Notes: generated by a model from the letters alone, not told the origin. A stretch of DNA of 49,627 bases from Candidatus Melainabacteria bacterium (GCA_012965515.1 DTSE01000470.1:1-49627), one strand, 5' to 3'; positions 6,374-16,078 are shown, counted from the stretch's first letter. A program made the numbers and translations.

Positions 6374-9043
6374 CTACAGTGATTCCCCTTCTTTCCCGAA
6401 TTGATTTGACAACCAGCTCAAGGCAGCTCGTCTTTGGGATTCGTTCTTGTGCTTGTCTAAAATCATAAAGAGCAACCTGCTGCATTGGCGTGCCGGAAGT
6501 TGTTTGATCAATTCAATTGCATCACCTAGTTCAATGTCATTCGACTCGAAAATCTTTGTCGCATCGTCCAATAAGATCGCACATTTTGCCGGGGATGATG
6601 ACGACAGGAGAGCCGCGCATTCAAGTAACAAATGGAACTTGGTAGACTCACTGGGATTCTTTCTAATCATGTCTAAAACATGCTCGAACTCGTTGTCCGA
6701 TAGCAACCCGACCTTGTCCATCGTTGCCACCACTTGCATGCAAGACTTGACGCACAATTGCTCGGATGAGCACTCCGGAGCTCGTTCCGAAGCAAGCGCA
6801 ATGAGTTCCTTGGTTCTTCTAGGAAATTCTTCATTGAATACCATTGCAAACGTGCACATGAGAGTAACGACTCGCTCAGGCAAAGTTGCTGAATTGCACA
6901 CTTTTATAACGGAAGTAAACCTGTCATCGGCGACAGAAGGATTCATCCGTACAAATGGAATAATCGGGCTGTTTGCTCCAGCCTCCAGACGTTGACTCAA
7001 ATAGTAAGAGTCCTGTGCACTTACAGTCTCCATACTCTTGGTGAGTTCAGACCATACATCCTCTGCTAAAGACTTATTGGCAGAATGATCGAGCGTCGCA
7101 GCGGCTTCAGCAATATTCGAGAGATGCAAGATGCGACCAAAGGCATCTTCGTCAATTTCAGTCAACAAATTGAACGCACGCTTCAATAGAGACAGTGCCT
7201 CCTCCTTGTCGTAAGTCGCAACATAGGGCACCAACATCGTCTGCGACAATAAGGCCCGGCGAGGACCTCCAAATCCCCAAAAATCATTTGGATCATCTTC
7301 TTCCAAACTAATGGAGTTTTCCACTGCACGCTTGCAAAACTCTGGCATTTTATCGGCAGCATGCATTTTGACAAGGTGTAGCAAGCTCATGTAGGCCTGA
7401 TCTTTCGCATCAGGCATGTCGATATCGTGCATGTAGGCTTCGGATTCAATCAATAATTCTCGTGCGAATTCAGGCGACAACTGAGCGACATCACCGGCAA
7501 GTTCCATAAGAAAACTGGCTTTGCCGAAATCCTGGTCGCTTCCTTCAATTATTCCTTTGCGCGCGTCCTGTGCAATTTCCATTGCTCTCTTCGGATCACT
7601 CTCAGCTAACTTCTGAGCAACCTTAGCCAGTGCAGTGTGGACAATGGAATAATTTCTGCTCTTCAAATGGTTCGCGATTTCCAGCGCCTTGAGTGGAGCT
7701 ACTTCGGCAAAATCACACGCAGCTAAATTTAGCGTTGTGTCGTCTTCAGTCGGATACGGTTCGACCCAAAGCTCATCAAATGCGCGAATCGCTGCATCAG
7801 GATCGATCTTTGGCAAATGCCACATCAAATGAACAAGTGCTTGCGTTCTATCTTTATTAGTCAGCCTATCTTTAAGACCGAACAAATACTCGATGCAAAA
7901 ACGTTTGAATTCAGGACTCTGCGGTGGCACTTTAGCGCAGTCGCTGACGAGGGCGTAAAGGCGACTCATCGCATCATGAATCGACTCACAAGCGGACCAA
8001 ATACCGCGCAGAAGTTTGTCGTTCTCATGCTCATCATCTCGGGGTTCAGGCATTGCCACCGCAGTCGGTGACGTAACGATGACTGCGCTGTTGCCCCACT
8101 TTGAATATTCCCGCCACCCTTCATCGTGTCGAATTTCCAGCTTCGGATTCAACTCCGAAGCATCTTCCAAGATTCGACCAAGAGCAGCTCTTGCGTCTTC
8201 GTCTCCGGACGCGTAATAGAGCAACACTCGCTCCCCTCTCGTTTGCAGTTCTCCAAAATAGGCTCCCACACCAGCGCGATGAAACCGCGAAGCAATCGCC
8301 AGACGGAGACTCCAAATCTTCCAACGCATCGCCTTTGAGGGCACATCAGCTCTTTCATCGGTGGGAATATGCACAGCAACAAGCCAATTCATCTCCAGTG
8401 GAGAAACACGTTCGCTCAAAGAACGGTATACGTTTACCAACCACTCTTTTCCATCAACAGTGCGCTTTTCGATCTGCCAGTCTGAAAGTTCATAGATGGT
8501 TATTCCGACCGGTCCGGTAGGATTCACATCGGAAATCCACCTTCCCCAAACTTCATCTGGATGCTGAATATCCGAAACAGCAGTTTTACGAACATTCGCC
8601 CACCGCTTACTCATCTCATGATCGTTTTGCCCATCGTAAATTTCAGTTAGATAGCTCGCTATCTGAAAATAGCGACTCATTAACTCTGGATTAATGGGAA
8701 TCCTTGCTTCGGGCGAATCCCAGGAAGGAGTATCAAAACCATAATACTGATCGATGAGTTCAATCATCCGGTAGCAATCAGCGCGAGCTCCCTCGAGATC
8801 ATCACGCGACAACTTGATGGTCGCCAAAATCCCCCAGGCATCAATTTCTTCTTTTGTAAGAATGCTCAGAAAGTCAGCTTCAAAGACCTGCCTGTCAAAA
8901 TGCTGCTTGCGGCAGTCTATAGCAATCGGGTCGTTTTCCAGTGCAGCAAAAAAGTGGTTAACTTCCTTCTCAGCCGTGTCAAAATCACGGCTGTCCACAG
9001 CATCCAGGGCTTTAAGTAAAGGCACTTGATGAGGCAGAGCCAT
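6374..9043 (-). CDS. Large helical-repeat protein with DUF695-like domain
   Basis: This 889-residue protein has no signal peptide. Residues 1-165 are helical with TPR-like spacing. Residues about 180-317 resemble DUF695: an entry strand, WLVAVHIP, then ERVLLYYASGDEDARAALGR and a closing RHDEGWREYSKW. Residues about 350-889 are a long alpha-solenoid with repeats such as KALEIANHLKSRNYSI and KRAMEIAQDARKGI. Such solenoids usually bind proteins; no catalytic motif is seen. The start at 9043 has only AGG about seven bases upstream. It converges on the caspase-like gene with a 63-bp gap. Its role is unknown; the DUF695 assignment rests on the WxVxxHIP and RxDxxWxxY pattern and should be checked by profile search. 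Confidence 0.8.
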   Translation of the reverse strand: MALPHQVPLLKALDAVDSRDFDTAEKEVNHFFAALENDPIAIDCRKQHFDRQVFEADFLSILTKEEIDAWGILATIKLSRDDLEGARADCYRMIELIDQYYGFDTPSWDSPEARIPINPELMSRYFQIASYLTEIYDGQNDHEMSKRWANVRKTAVSDIQHPDEVWGRWISDVNPTGPVGITIYELSDWQIEKRTVDGKEWLVNVYRSLSERVSPLEMNWLVAVHIPTDERADVPSKAMRWKIWSLRLAIASRFHRAGVGAYFGELQTRGERVLLYYASGDEDARAALGRILEDASELNPKLEIRHDEGWREYSKWGNSAVIVTSPTAVAMPEPRDDEHENDKLLRGIWSACESIHDAMSRLYALVSDCAKVPPQSPEFKRFCIEYLFGLKDRLTNKDRTQALVHLMWHLPKIDPDAAIRAFDELWVEPYPTEDDTTLNLAACDFAEVAPLKALEIANHLKSRNYSIVHTALAKVAQKLAESDPKRAMEIAQDARKGIIEGSDQDFGKASFLMELAGDVAQLSPEFARELLIESEAYMHDIDMPDAKDQAYMSLLHLVKMHAADKMPEFCKRAVENSISLEEDDPNDFWGFGGPRRALLSQTMLVPYVATYDKEEALSLLKRAFNLLTEIDEDAFGRILHLSNIAEAAATLDHSANKSLAEDVWSELTKSMETVSAQDSYYLSQRLEAGANSPIIPFVRMNPSVADDRFTSVIKVCNSATLPERVVTLMCTFAMVFNEEFPRRTKELIALASERAPECSSEQLCVKSCMQVVATMDKVGLLSDNEFEHVLDMIRKNPSESTKFHLLLECAALLSSSSPAKCAILLDDATKIFESNDIELGDAIELIKQLPARQCSRLLFMILDKHKNESQRRAALSWLSNQFGKEGESL

Positions 9044-9158
9044 CGATTAACCTGACCACCGCGATTCGATTTCTAGGCGGCTCTTGCCGCACTCTGGAAC
9101 CTACTAATGCTAGCAGAGCTTGACTTTTCATACGTTAGAGGGCGCTTGGCTTCACCCC

Positions 9159-9189
9159 TTGGCATGAGTTCGGCGAGATAGCTTATAAT
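9159..9189 (+). promoter_or_regulatory. Candidate sigma70 promoter for the YbjQ-like gene
   Basis: TTGGCA (9159-9164, five of six consensus) and a perfect TATAAT (9184-9189) are separated by 19 bases, slightly long. Transcription would start near 9196, about 27 bases before the ATG at 9223, which has its own AGGAG. The perfect -10 is the strongest part of the call. Confidence 0.5.
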
Positions 9190-9222
9190 TTCGACCACAC
9201 GTTCAGACAAGCAGGAGTCACC

Positions 9223-9717
9223 ATGAGAAAATCCGGTTTTGCTCTTCTTTTGGCAATCTCAAGCGTCGTCAGCATTTTGCCGATGTCCGCGGATGAGTCG
9301 AACGGCAACCCTGCCATCGCTCAGAACACGAAAATTGCACAGGCCGCTATAGATAGTTCAAACACTGCAGGCGGGATCATTGTTTCGACAACTCCGTCTC
9401 TGGAAGGTTATAGAATCAGAGAGTACCGTGGTATTGTGCGCGGTGTCATGGTCAGAGAGCCAAATACTATTCAACAATTCAAGGCGGGCTTTCAAGGAAT
9501 GTTCGGCGGCAAAGTAAATGCCTACATTCGCAACTGTGAGACTGGTCGCCAGGGCGCATATGATGCGATGGTGCAGCAAGCACTAACAAAAGGTGCAAAT
9601 GCAATCGTAGGTGTTAAATATGACTCTGACGCATTTCAAGGTGGCAACAATGATTTTGGCACCGAAATCGTTTGCTACGGAACAGCCGTCGTTGTCGATA
9701 GAGTTCCTCAGCCCTAA
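9223..9717 (+). CDS. Exported YbjQ-like (COG0393) protein
   Basis: This 164-residue protein has a typical Sec signal peptide (MRKSGFALLLAISSVVSILP, cleavage near residue 23). The mature domain (about 50-160) matches the YbjQ family: IIVSTTPSLEGYRIREYRGI, then a glycine-rich turn, then a helix with ALTKGANAIVGVKYD, then GTAVVV. The family forms small pentamer-like beta/alpha rings and was called heavy-metal-binding, but its role is not established. YbjQ proteins are usually cytosolic and about 105 residues long; the exported form with a leader of about 45 residues is unusual. An AGGAG lies five bases before the ATG. Its TAA overlaps the TAG of the converging 941-residue gene by four bases (9714-9717). 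Confidence 0.85.
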   Translation: MRKSGFALLLAISSVVSILPMSADESNGNPAIAQNTKIAQAAIDSSNTAGGIIVSTTPSLEGYRIREYRGIVRGVMVREPNTIQQFKAGFQGMFGGKVNAYIRNCETGRQGAYDAMVQQALTKGANAIVGVKYDSDAFQGGNNDFGTEIVCYGTAVVVDRVPQP

Positions 9718-12539
9718 GGCATAAATTTCACAAAACAGAAAGCCAAAGCAGGGATCGCACAGGCAGCCAAAAGCACGACTGCAACGGCGCGACCGAGTCC
9801 CCTTGGAATTAGGAAGGACATCACCAGGAATATAAACGACAGAATAGTGAATATGACGACTGGTGCCATCGTCAATAAAAGCACAAAGTTCGAGTCGAGT
9901 TTGTCCATCAAGAGCCAAACCACAGTCGGTCTAATTCCTTGCTCTCCGTTGTACGGCAATGTAGGCGGTCCTACTGCTTTGTACTCTTTGCCATCTTCAA
10001 GTGCATACAAATAAGAAGTTCTTGCCTTCGCACTTGTGATTGGCTTGCCATCTTTACCAATCAATTGAACAATAAAAGCTTGAATAGTCCCGCGCGGGCT
10101 CAGGAAATCAACTGCATAGCAACGAATTTCTCCAGGATGCGTCTTGGGAGTATCCTTAGGAATTTCACCAGCAAGCAATTCATCGTAAAACTTCGTACGC
10201 GCGTGATCGGCATCTAGAGAAACTGTTATTCCCTTTCCGACAACGATCGAGTGAAAAGATGGAACTTCTTTCTTTTTGGAAAAGGGATTCAAATAATGAA
10301 GGTCCGCTGCGCCACCGATCAGGTCACCGCTAGCAGGGTATTTCTTGGTCCGGGTATAGACCAGAGCCGCATACTGACCAACAATATCTAACTTGTTAGC
10401 GATTTGAATTTCAGGTCCGCCATGCAGATAGAGTTTCGAGTCATTTTCATCTACCAGACCGTCATCCGTTCTATACATCCAAAACTGTCTTTGTCCTGCC
10501 TTGCCGAGCGAAAGATCGACAGCATCGCGCCAATCGTCGAGGTAAAACTTCAACCTCGCCTTGAGCTTGTTTTCACCGACGGCAAACTCGCATGTGGACT
10601 CATCAAGCAAATTGAAAGTCTTGGAAGAATCGACAGAAATATATTTATGCTGCATCGCGCGAAAAGCTTCATCCGGTGTAAGCTTTCTTGGGATGAAGTT
10701 GTAGAGACAGAAAACACTTCCAATTACAGCCGCAGCCATCACAACAAGTACACCAGCAGCTCTGGCCGAAGTCGTGCTTGGATCAACAAGTTGTTGAACT
10801 GGTGCATCCGGATCGCGCTTGCCGACAAACAAACTGGCAATCATTCCCATCAGCCCGCCCATATCTGGTCCGCTTGCAACAGGTGCTGACATATTGCGAG
10901 AAGACATAGATCTTATGGAACGTGCGCTTGATGCTGAATGCGCTGAAGAAGATGCTTTTTGAGTGTCGTGGGTATTGAGTTCTTCAGAGCCGCCTAGTGA
11001 TTCGACTCCCTCTGAGCTTGAATGCGCTGTTTCAAATTGCGCCGGTGAAGCTTCAAGCTGCACCGGCGGTATAGACGGCGGTGCTGCATTTTGTGCTGGC
11101 GAAACCGATTGTCCTGACTCACTTGTTTGCGGATCACCAAATGGCGGATTATGGAACTCGCCGCCTGCCAGTGTTGGTCGCTCTTCACTTTGCGAAAACG
11201 CAGAGCTTTGAGGGAACACGCCGCTTTGCGAATCGGGCGCACCTTGCGGAATTGAATCTGGCTGCTGAAATTCAGATACGGAAGCGGGTATATCAGCTGG
11301 TTCCTGTGGTCCCCATGCATCAGACTGTTCTGCGGGCGGTCCCCATTCTTCATTCTCCATCGGGCCCCAATCATCCACGGGAAATGGCTCTGCCTGTGGC
11401 TGAGAAGCAGCAAAAGTTTCCGCAGCTGTTGCCTGCGGTGCTTCTGCAGGGGACTCTGGCGGTGTCACCGTTACCGGTGCGTGTGAACCAGAGATGGAAG
11501 AAGCGTCCACCGGAATTTCTTCATCGAAATCAGCGAAATCAGCCACATCACCCATCTTCTCATTACTGAAACTCTGCACAGGGATAGCACCAGTAGGTGG
11601 CAACGTGGGACGAGAAAACATTGCCGTCTCTTTTGTGGGACGCGCAAGAGGATCTGCAGGAGGAGGAGCACCGGTTGTTGGAGCTGCAGGCACGCTCGGC
11701 GGCGCCGAAAATGGAGAAGGTGCAGGTGGGGATACAGGAGCGGCTTGAGGTGCAACTGGAGGAACTGGTGTCGGCGATGGCGACACAGGCGCGGGCGGCG
11801 TTGGCGGCGTTGGCGGCGTTGGCGCCGGAGTGGAAAGAGGAGCGGAACTCGCAGGCTGTGTTGGTACAGGAGTTGGCACCATATTCGGTGCCGCCAAGGC
11901 ACCTATCTCAGTTTGGGCCGGAAGGTTCGGTTTTGAAAACATTGCCGTCTCTTTTATCGGCTTTGCAAGCAGATCCGGCGCACCAGCTGGTCTTGCCGCC
12001 GGAGGACTTGAAGATTGACCTTGCGGCGAAGATGAATTTGGTGCCTCCATTCCTGGAGGAGGTGGGGAGTCCGGGGAAATTGCACGAAAAGTGTACGTGT
12101 GTTCAGTAGTCGGTGGAGCATTAGGCACCTTGCCTTTATCTGTGACTAAGGTAGTCACATCGACTTTGCCTGCTTTCACCGAAGCAGCGAGTCGATTCAG
12201 CTTCTCAGACTGTTCTTGTTTCCCGACTTTCAAACTGACGGCGGCAATGCGCTCAAGCGCAGCTCCGATTGCAACCACATTATGATTGGAAAGCGATGCC
12301 GTCAAATTGATAAAACGCTGATTGAGTTTAATTGCCTCAGAAAATTTTCCCCAAGCTGTATAGATCTCAGACAGAGACTCAGCACAATATGACATTCCGT
12401 CAGGATCGAATTGCAGCTTTTCAAAAACGTCGCGCAGCATCGGTTCAGCAGCAGCGTAGTTGCCGCCACCGTATACCTGCTTTGCATTCTCCAGCTCCTG
12501 GAGAATGTAATTGGGATCACTTTGGGGGTCCGTACTCAT
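9714..12539 (-). CDS. TPR and proline-rich membrane protein
   Basis: This 941-residue protein starts with TPR-like helices (about 10-125), so its N-terminus is probably cytosolic. Residues 150-560 are a long disordered Pro/Ser/Gln-rich tract. Within it KETAMFS-(K/R)-P occurs twice (196-204 and 303-311), each preceded by L-A-(K/R)-P, and WGP occurs three times (391-411). A transmembrane helix follows at 594-615 (GVLVVMAAAVIGSVF). Then comes a region of about 260 residues that starts RKLTPDEAFRAMQHKY, and two closing membrane helices after residue 880. No enzyme motif is seen. The layout suggests a membrane scaffold with a cytosolic TPR receptor; the repeated motif may be a docking or phosphorylation site (inference). 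Confidence 0.82.
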   Translation of the reverse strand: MSTDPQSDPNYILQELENAKQVYGGGNYAAAEPMLRDVFEKLQFDPDGMSYCAESLSEIYTAWGKFSEAIKLNQRFINLTASLSNHNVVAIGAALERIAAVSLKVGKQEQSEKLNRLAASVKAGKVDVTTLVTDKGKVPNAPPTTEHTYTFRAISPDSPPPPGMEAPNSSSPQGQSSSPPAARPAGAPDLLAKPIKETAMFSKPNLPAQTEIGALAAPNMVPTPVPTQPASSAPLSTPAPTPPTPPTPPAPVSPSPTPVPPVAPQAAPVSPPAPSPFSAPPSVPAAPTTGAPPPADPLARPTKETAMFSRPTLPPTGAIPVQSFSNEKMGDVADFADFDEEIPVDASSISGSHAPVTVTPPESPAEAPQATAAETFAASQPQAEPFPVDDWGPMENEEWGPPAEQSDAWGPQEPADIPASVSEFQQPDSIPQGAPDSQSGVFPQSSAFSQSEERPTLAGGEFHNPPFGDPQTSESGQSVSPAQNAAPPSIPPVQLEASPAQFETAHSSSEGVESLGGSEELNTHDTQKASSSAHSASSARSIRSMSSRNMSAPVASGPDMGGLMGMIASLFVGKRDPDAPVQQLVDPSTTSARAAGVLVVMAAAVIGSVFCLYNFIPRKLTPDEAFRAMQHKYISVDSSKTFNLLDESTCEFAVGENKLKARLKFYLDDWRDAVDLSLGKAGQRQFWMYRTDDGLVDENDSKLYLHGGPEIQIANKLDIVGQYAALVYTRTKKYPASGDLIGGAADLHYLNPFSKKKEVPSFHSIVVGKGITVSLDADHARTKFYDELLAGEIPKDTPKTHPGEIRCYAVDFLSPRGTIQAFIVQLIGKDGKPITSAKARTSYLYALEDGKEYKAVGPPTLPYNGEQGIRPTVVWLLMDKLDSNFVLLLTMAPVVIFTILSFIFLVMSFLIPRGLGRAVAVVLLAACAIPALAFCFVKFMP

Positions 12540-12703
12540 AGATCACTCAGGACAAGCTTCCTTGCAGGCAAAGCCTACCCTTCAAGCTTAGCAGCCCTGG
12601 GATATCGCCGTCGATTATCAGCCGGCAAACATCAGGTACGGTGGGCTAAATCAGTCTTTTGCCAAAGTCCAGCGTCCACATCTTCTCTACCACTCAACAA
12701 GGA

Positions 12704-12961
12704 CTACGCAGCCTTGCGAACAGGCAAGCGTTTGTCGGCCGTACGTTCTCTGGTAACAGCTCTTGGAAAAACCAGACTCTGCGGATTTTTTACTGGGTCG
12801 AAACCTTTTGAGTCTTGCAGCAGATTAAGTGCCTTGTCCTGCGATGTCTCGCCCGGCGCAAACAATTCTGCAAACAAGTTCTTGAGAGCGTCCAACAAAT
12901 GAGAAGAGGCTCCTTCAACACTCATTGAATGTTTTTCCTGTTCTTTTAATTGCATTCTCAT
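12704..12961 (-). CDS. Small hypothetical protein with strong RBS
   Basis: This 85-residue soluble protein starts at 12961 behind a textbook AAGGAGG four bases ahead; a second in-frame ATG at 12955 is almost equally well placed. The sequence is one helix (SSHLLDALKNLFAELFAPGE), a short acidic middle and a basic tail (FPRAVTRERTADKRLPVRKAA). No signal peptide, membrane span or known family is recognised. It sits between two large minus-strand genes, 164 bases before the TPR/Pro-rich gene and well after the M13 peptidase. The opposite-strand frame over this region lacks an SD. A basic tail could contact nucleic acid or acidic partners, but nothing proves it. Confidence 0.65.
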   Translation of the reverse strand: MRMQLKEQEKHSMSVEGASSHLLDALKNLFAELFAPGETSQDKALNLLQDSKGFDPVKNPQSLVFPRAVTRERTADKRLPVRKAA

Positions 12962-13191
12962 TGGACCTCCTTGCTACGTTAATGGATTCAACTTCATCCT
13001 CAACGCCGCTTTGTCTCACCTGTGCCTAATGACACGAGTGGCATGATAAAGTTCCAAGGAAAACCCGCTTGACAACAAGGTTTTTATTTCCCAGTTTCAC
13101 TGCGCTTGTGAGTCGAAAAGTGTTCAGGCGAGAGCTGTGCCTACAACACACGCCCGAACCATATGTATTCAATATGCGAATTTAGCGCCTG

Positions 13192-15387
13192 TTACCAGAG
13201 ATAGCAGCGTTTGTTCTTCGGAAGCATCATGGTGTTTTCACCTTTAATGTCGAATGCTTTCTCGAACGCATCCATGTTAGCTAGCGTGCCGTTTACTCGA
13301 TACTTCGGAATAGGATGCGGATCGGTTGCTGCCATCATGTGCTCTTTCTCGGGTCGAATGTTCGTAGCCCACGCCTGCGCAAACGACAAGAAAAATCGCT
13401 GTTCTGGTGTGAAACCTTCCGCATCCGGCGTACGCGGCTTTCCTTCTAGAATTTTTTCAAGCGCCTTATATGCGATGGTCAAACCGCCCAAGTCGGCAGC
13501 TGCTTCGCCTGCTACCAACTTACCCTTGAGGTGCGTGTCACCATCTACGGTGTAACCGTCGTACTGGTTTTCGATGAGTGCAATTCTTTCTTTGAAACGT
13601 TTCTCGTCACCGGACGACCACCAGTTTTTCATATTGCCCTGAGCATCAAACTTACTGCCCTGGTCGTCAAAACCGTGTGTCATTTCGTGCCCAATGACCA
13701 TCCCCATTGCTCCCAGGTTTGTAGCATCGTCAGCCTTCGGATCGAAGATTGTCGGCTGAAGAATTCCAGCGGGGAAAACTATTTCATTCATCTCACTCCA
13801 GTAATATGCATTTACTGTCTGAGGTGTCATCAGCCACTCAGTGCGATCGACGGGCTTACCTATTTTGGCAAGATTACGATTAAACTCGAATTGCTCTGCG
13901 CGCAACACATTTGAGATGTAGGAATCGCGGTTGATCTTAAGAGCGCTGTAGTCTCTCCATTTGTCCGGATATCCGATTTTTGCGACAAATGCATCCAACT
14001 TGGCAATCGCATTTTTGCGAGTGGTGTCATCCATCCAATCCAAGATACCAAGGTCTTCTCGCAACACCTCTCGGAGCTTCTTCACGAGCTTTAGTGCTTT
14101 AGCCTTTGCTTCCGGAGTGAAAGCCGTTTTCACATAAAGTTGCCCAACGGCTTCTCCGATCGCATGGTTGGTTGCGTTAACCACGCGCTTCCAGCGAGGG
14201 AGATTCTCCTTTTTGCCGGTCAAAACTTTTCCATGGAAGTCAAAATCAGCATCTACAAAACGCGAGGAAAGGTATGGTGCGGCTGCATCAATAAGGTGCC
14301 AGCGCAAATAATCCTTCCAGTGATCCATGGTGACGGCGGAGATTTGATGATCGAGCTTTTTGAAAAACTCCGGCTGGCCGACATTGACTTCATTGATACC
14401 GGGATAGCCGATTTCGGAGAAATAGATTGGCCAGGAAAAGCGCGGCGTCATCTCCGTCAGCTCTTTCACATTCATCTTATGATAGATCTTTTCCGGGTCA
14501 CGCAACTGAATGTTGTCCATGGACGCATCGGCAAGCTGCGTTTCGATCTCCATAATCTTTTGAGCGCGCGTCTTCGCATCGGCCGCGTCAATGCCCAAGA
14601 GAGCCAGCATCCGAGCAACATGATTTACATATTCACCACGGATTTTCTTGAAGCGATCAGCCTGGTTGAAGTAATAATCTCTCTCGGGAAGACCAAGTCC
14701 GCCCTGCCCTGCTTGTCCAATTACTTTAGTCGCATCTTTGAAATCTTGCCCGGAACCGAATGAAAACAATGCACCGATTCCCATGCCGTGCAGGTGAGCG
14801 AGTTCAGAACGCAGATCATCGAGGGTCTTAAGGTTGTCGATACGTTTCAACTCATCGGCAAGGGGCTTGAGATCATCCTCTTCCAATTTTTTCGTATCCA
14901 TTCCTACCTTATAGAAATCGCCGATCTTTTGCTCGACCGTTCCCGCTTTCGAAGTCTTCTTCGCCGCGTCTTCAAGAAGAGTGCGAACAAGCGTGAGATT
15001 CTTATCGTTAATGATGTTGAGCATGCCCCATTTGTCGTACTCATTCGGAATGGGAGTGTTTTTCAACCACGTGCCATTGGCGTACTGATAGAAGTCTTTG
15101 CCGGGTGAAACCGTCTTGTCCATGTTGGCGGAAAAATTCCTTGCCCAGGCGGCTGACCCGGACTTTGCCGTTGACTCGGACTTTGAGTCTTTTCTTGAAC
15201 TCGATTTCGACTGAGGCTTGGAATCGGTCTTTGATTCCACCTTCGATTCTGATTTTGAGCCGGACTTGGACTCGGCTTGAGCCCTAGAACCCATTGAGGC
15301 AGCCTGTAAAGAGCCGCCGGAGCCCACTGCTACACACATTGCCAGGCTTGCAGCCAGCGCTGCATAGTAATTCTTATTTCTAACCAT
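13192..15387 (-). CDS. Exported M13-family zinc metallopeptidase (PepO/neprilysin-like)
   Basis: This 731-residue endopeptidase would cut peptides outside the cytoplasm. A Sec signal peptide (MVRNKNYYAALAASLAMC..., cleavage near residue 30) is followed by about 45 residues of Ser/Lys low complexity with ESK/DSK words, then the M13 N-lobe. The zinc site is H-E-M-T-H (residues 567-571), the third ligand lies in GEAAADLGG, and the substrate-binding N-A-Y-Y motif is present. The C-terminus CYLW fits the M13 C-x-x-W ending. The start at 15387 is chosen over 15441 because GGTGGA lies just upstream and it places the signal peptide at the N-terminus. All catalytic residues are present. It is transcribed alone, with 230 bases to the next minus-strand gene. 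Confidence 0.95.
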   Translation of the reverse strand: MVRNKNYYAALAASLAMCVAVGSGGSLQAASMGSRAQAESKSGSKSESKVESKTDSKPQSKSSSRKDSKSESTAKSGSAAWARNFSANMDKTVSPGKDFYQYANGTWLKNTPIPNEYDKWGMLNIINDKNLTLVRTLLEDAAKKTSKAGTVEQKIGDFYKVGMDTKKLEEDDLKPLADELKRIDNLKTLDDLRSELAHLHGMGIGALFSFGSGQDFKDATKVIGQAGQGGLGLPERDYYFNQADRFKKIRGEYVNHVARMLALLGIDAADAKTRAQKIMEIETQLADASMDNIQLRDPEKIYHKMNVKELTEMTPRFSWPIYFSEIGYPGINEVNVGQPEFFKKLDHQISAVTMDHWKDYLRWHLIDAAAPYLSSRFVDADFDFHGKVLTGKKENLPRWKRVVNATNHAIGEAVGQLYVKTAFTPEAKAKALKLVKKLREVLREDLGILDWMDDTTRKNAIAKLDAFVAKIGYPDKWRDYSALKINRDSYISNVLRAEQFEFNRNLAKIGKPVDRTEWLMTPQTVNAYYWSEMNEIVFPAGILQPTIFDPKADDATNLGAMGMVIGHEMTHGFDDQGSKFDAQGNMKNWWSSGDEKRFKERIALIENQYDGYTVDGDTHLKGKLVAGEAAADLGGLTIAYKALEKILEGKPRTPDAEGFTPEQRFFLSFAQAWATNIRPEKEHMMAATDPHPIPKYRVNGTLANMDAFEKAFDIKGENTMMLPKNKRCYLW

Positions 15388-15714
15388 GATTTCCACCAAA
15401 GACCAAATAAAGCCAAAGTCTAACAGTTTGCTCACAAACACGCTCGCGAAACAAAGATTCCGGCAAACAGGTACTGACTCTCCGGCAATTTTCTTGTCCG
15501 AAAGGAAACGAACACGAAACGAATTTTAACCCAGGGACCGCCGTATCTTGGCTACCGAGAACTGCCGCCCAGCAGGGGATTGAACACAGGCCGCCCTTTC
15601 CGGGTTGAGTGTGGAAATCCAATAGATATAGAATCAAAGTGGTAAACCGTTGAAGATGTGCGCAGGCGTGCGATAATGACCTTTCAGTGTTCCATTTTTT
15701 TTCCGGTATTTCGC
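15388..15714. other. Divergent intergenic region before the RRM gene
   Basis: This stretch of 327 bases separates the start of the M13 peptidase gene (minus) from the RRM gene (plus). Open frames on the minus strand here are short and lack SD sequences. The only signals I see are a candidate promoter at 15650-15677 and a T-rich run near 15693-15702 in the likely RRM-gene leader. Confidence 0.4.
15650..15677 (+). promoter_or_regulatory. Candidate promoter of the RRM gene
   Basis: TTGAAG (15650-15655) and GATAAT (15672-15677) are spaced by 16 bases. Transcription would start near 15684, leaving a leader of about 30 bases containing a run of eight T before the ATG at 15715. Cold-regulated cyanobacterial rbp genes also have pyrimidine- or AT-rich leaders; the parallel is inference. 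Confidence 0.45.
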
Positions 15715-16002
15715 ATGAATAACAAACTTTTCGTAGGTAACCTCTCCTTCAAACTCTCGGAAGCAGAACTCGAGTCGCTCTTCGGTGAATTCGGCACCGT
15801 CGTCTCCTGCTCCATACCGACCGACCGCGAAACCGGCAGAAAACGGGGATTCGCATTCGTTGAGATGGGCAGCCAGGCTGAAGCCGAAGCCGCCATCAAG
15901 GGTCTCAACGGCAGAGACTGCGAAGGACGCCAAATTGCAGTGAGCATCGCTCAACCGAAGCCGAAAGGCGGCGGAGGCGGTGGCGGCGGACGCAGATTCT
16001 AA
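15715..16002 (+). CDS. RRM RNA-binding protein with glycine-rich tail
   Basis: This 95-residue protein is a single RRM. RNP2 reads KLFVGNLSF (residues 4-12), RNP1 reads RKRGFAFVEM (about 42-51), and the fold ends near residue 82. A tail of PKPKGGGGGGGGRRF follows. This is the layout of cyanobacterial Rbp proteins, single-RRM cold- or stress-responsive RNA chaperones (family knowledge). The frame is open further upstream, but the family begins at MNNKLFVGN, so 15715 is chosen even though no SD is visible. A strong terminator follows 43 bases after the stop, so it is a single-gene unit. The type supports a cyanobacterial-lineage host without proving it. Confidence 0.95.
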   Translation: MNNKLFVGNLSFKLSEAELESLFGEFGTVVSCSIPTDRETGRKRGFAFVEMGSQAEAEAAIKGLNGRDCEGRQIAVSIAQPKPKGGGGGGGGRRF

Positions 16003-16044
16003 TCAGCGACCGACACGCAATCACATAACTGAAACGTATAAATG

Positions 16045-16078
16045 AATGGGCAAGTCAAGCGGCTTGCCCATTTTTTTT
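16045..16078 (+). terminator. Rho-independent terminator of the RRM gene
   Basis: AATGGGCAAG (16045-16054) pairs perfectly with CTTGCCCATT (16063-16072) around an eight-base loop. Eight T residues run to 16078. The position, stem and T-tract are textbook for plus-strand termination after the RRM gene. Confidence 0.92.

Noticed and set aside
12411-12902. Plus-strand frame (163 codons) spanning the gap and the small minus gene
   Set aside because: The minus-strand small gene has a textbook AAGGAGG site; the plus frame has none.
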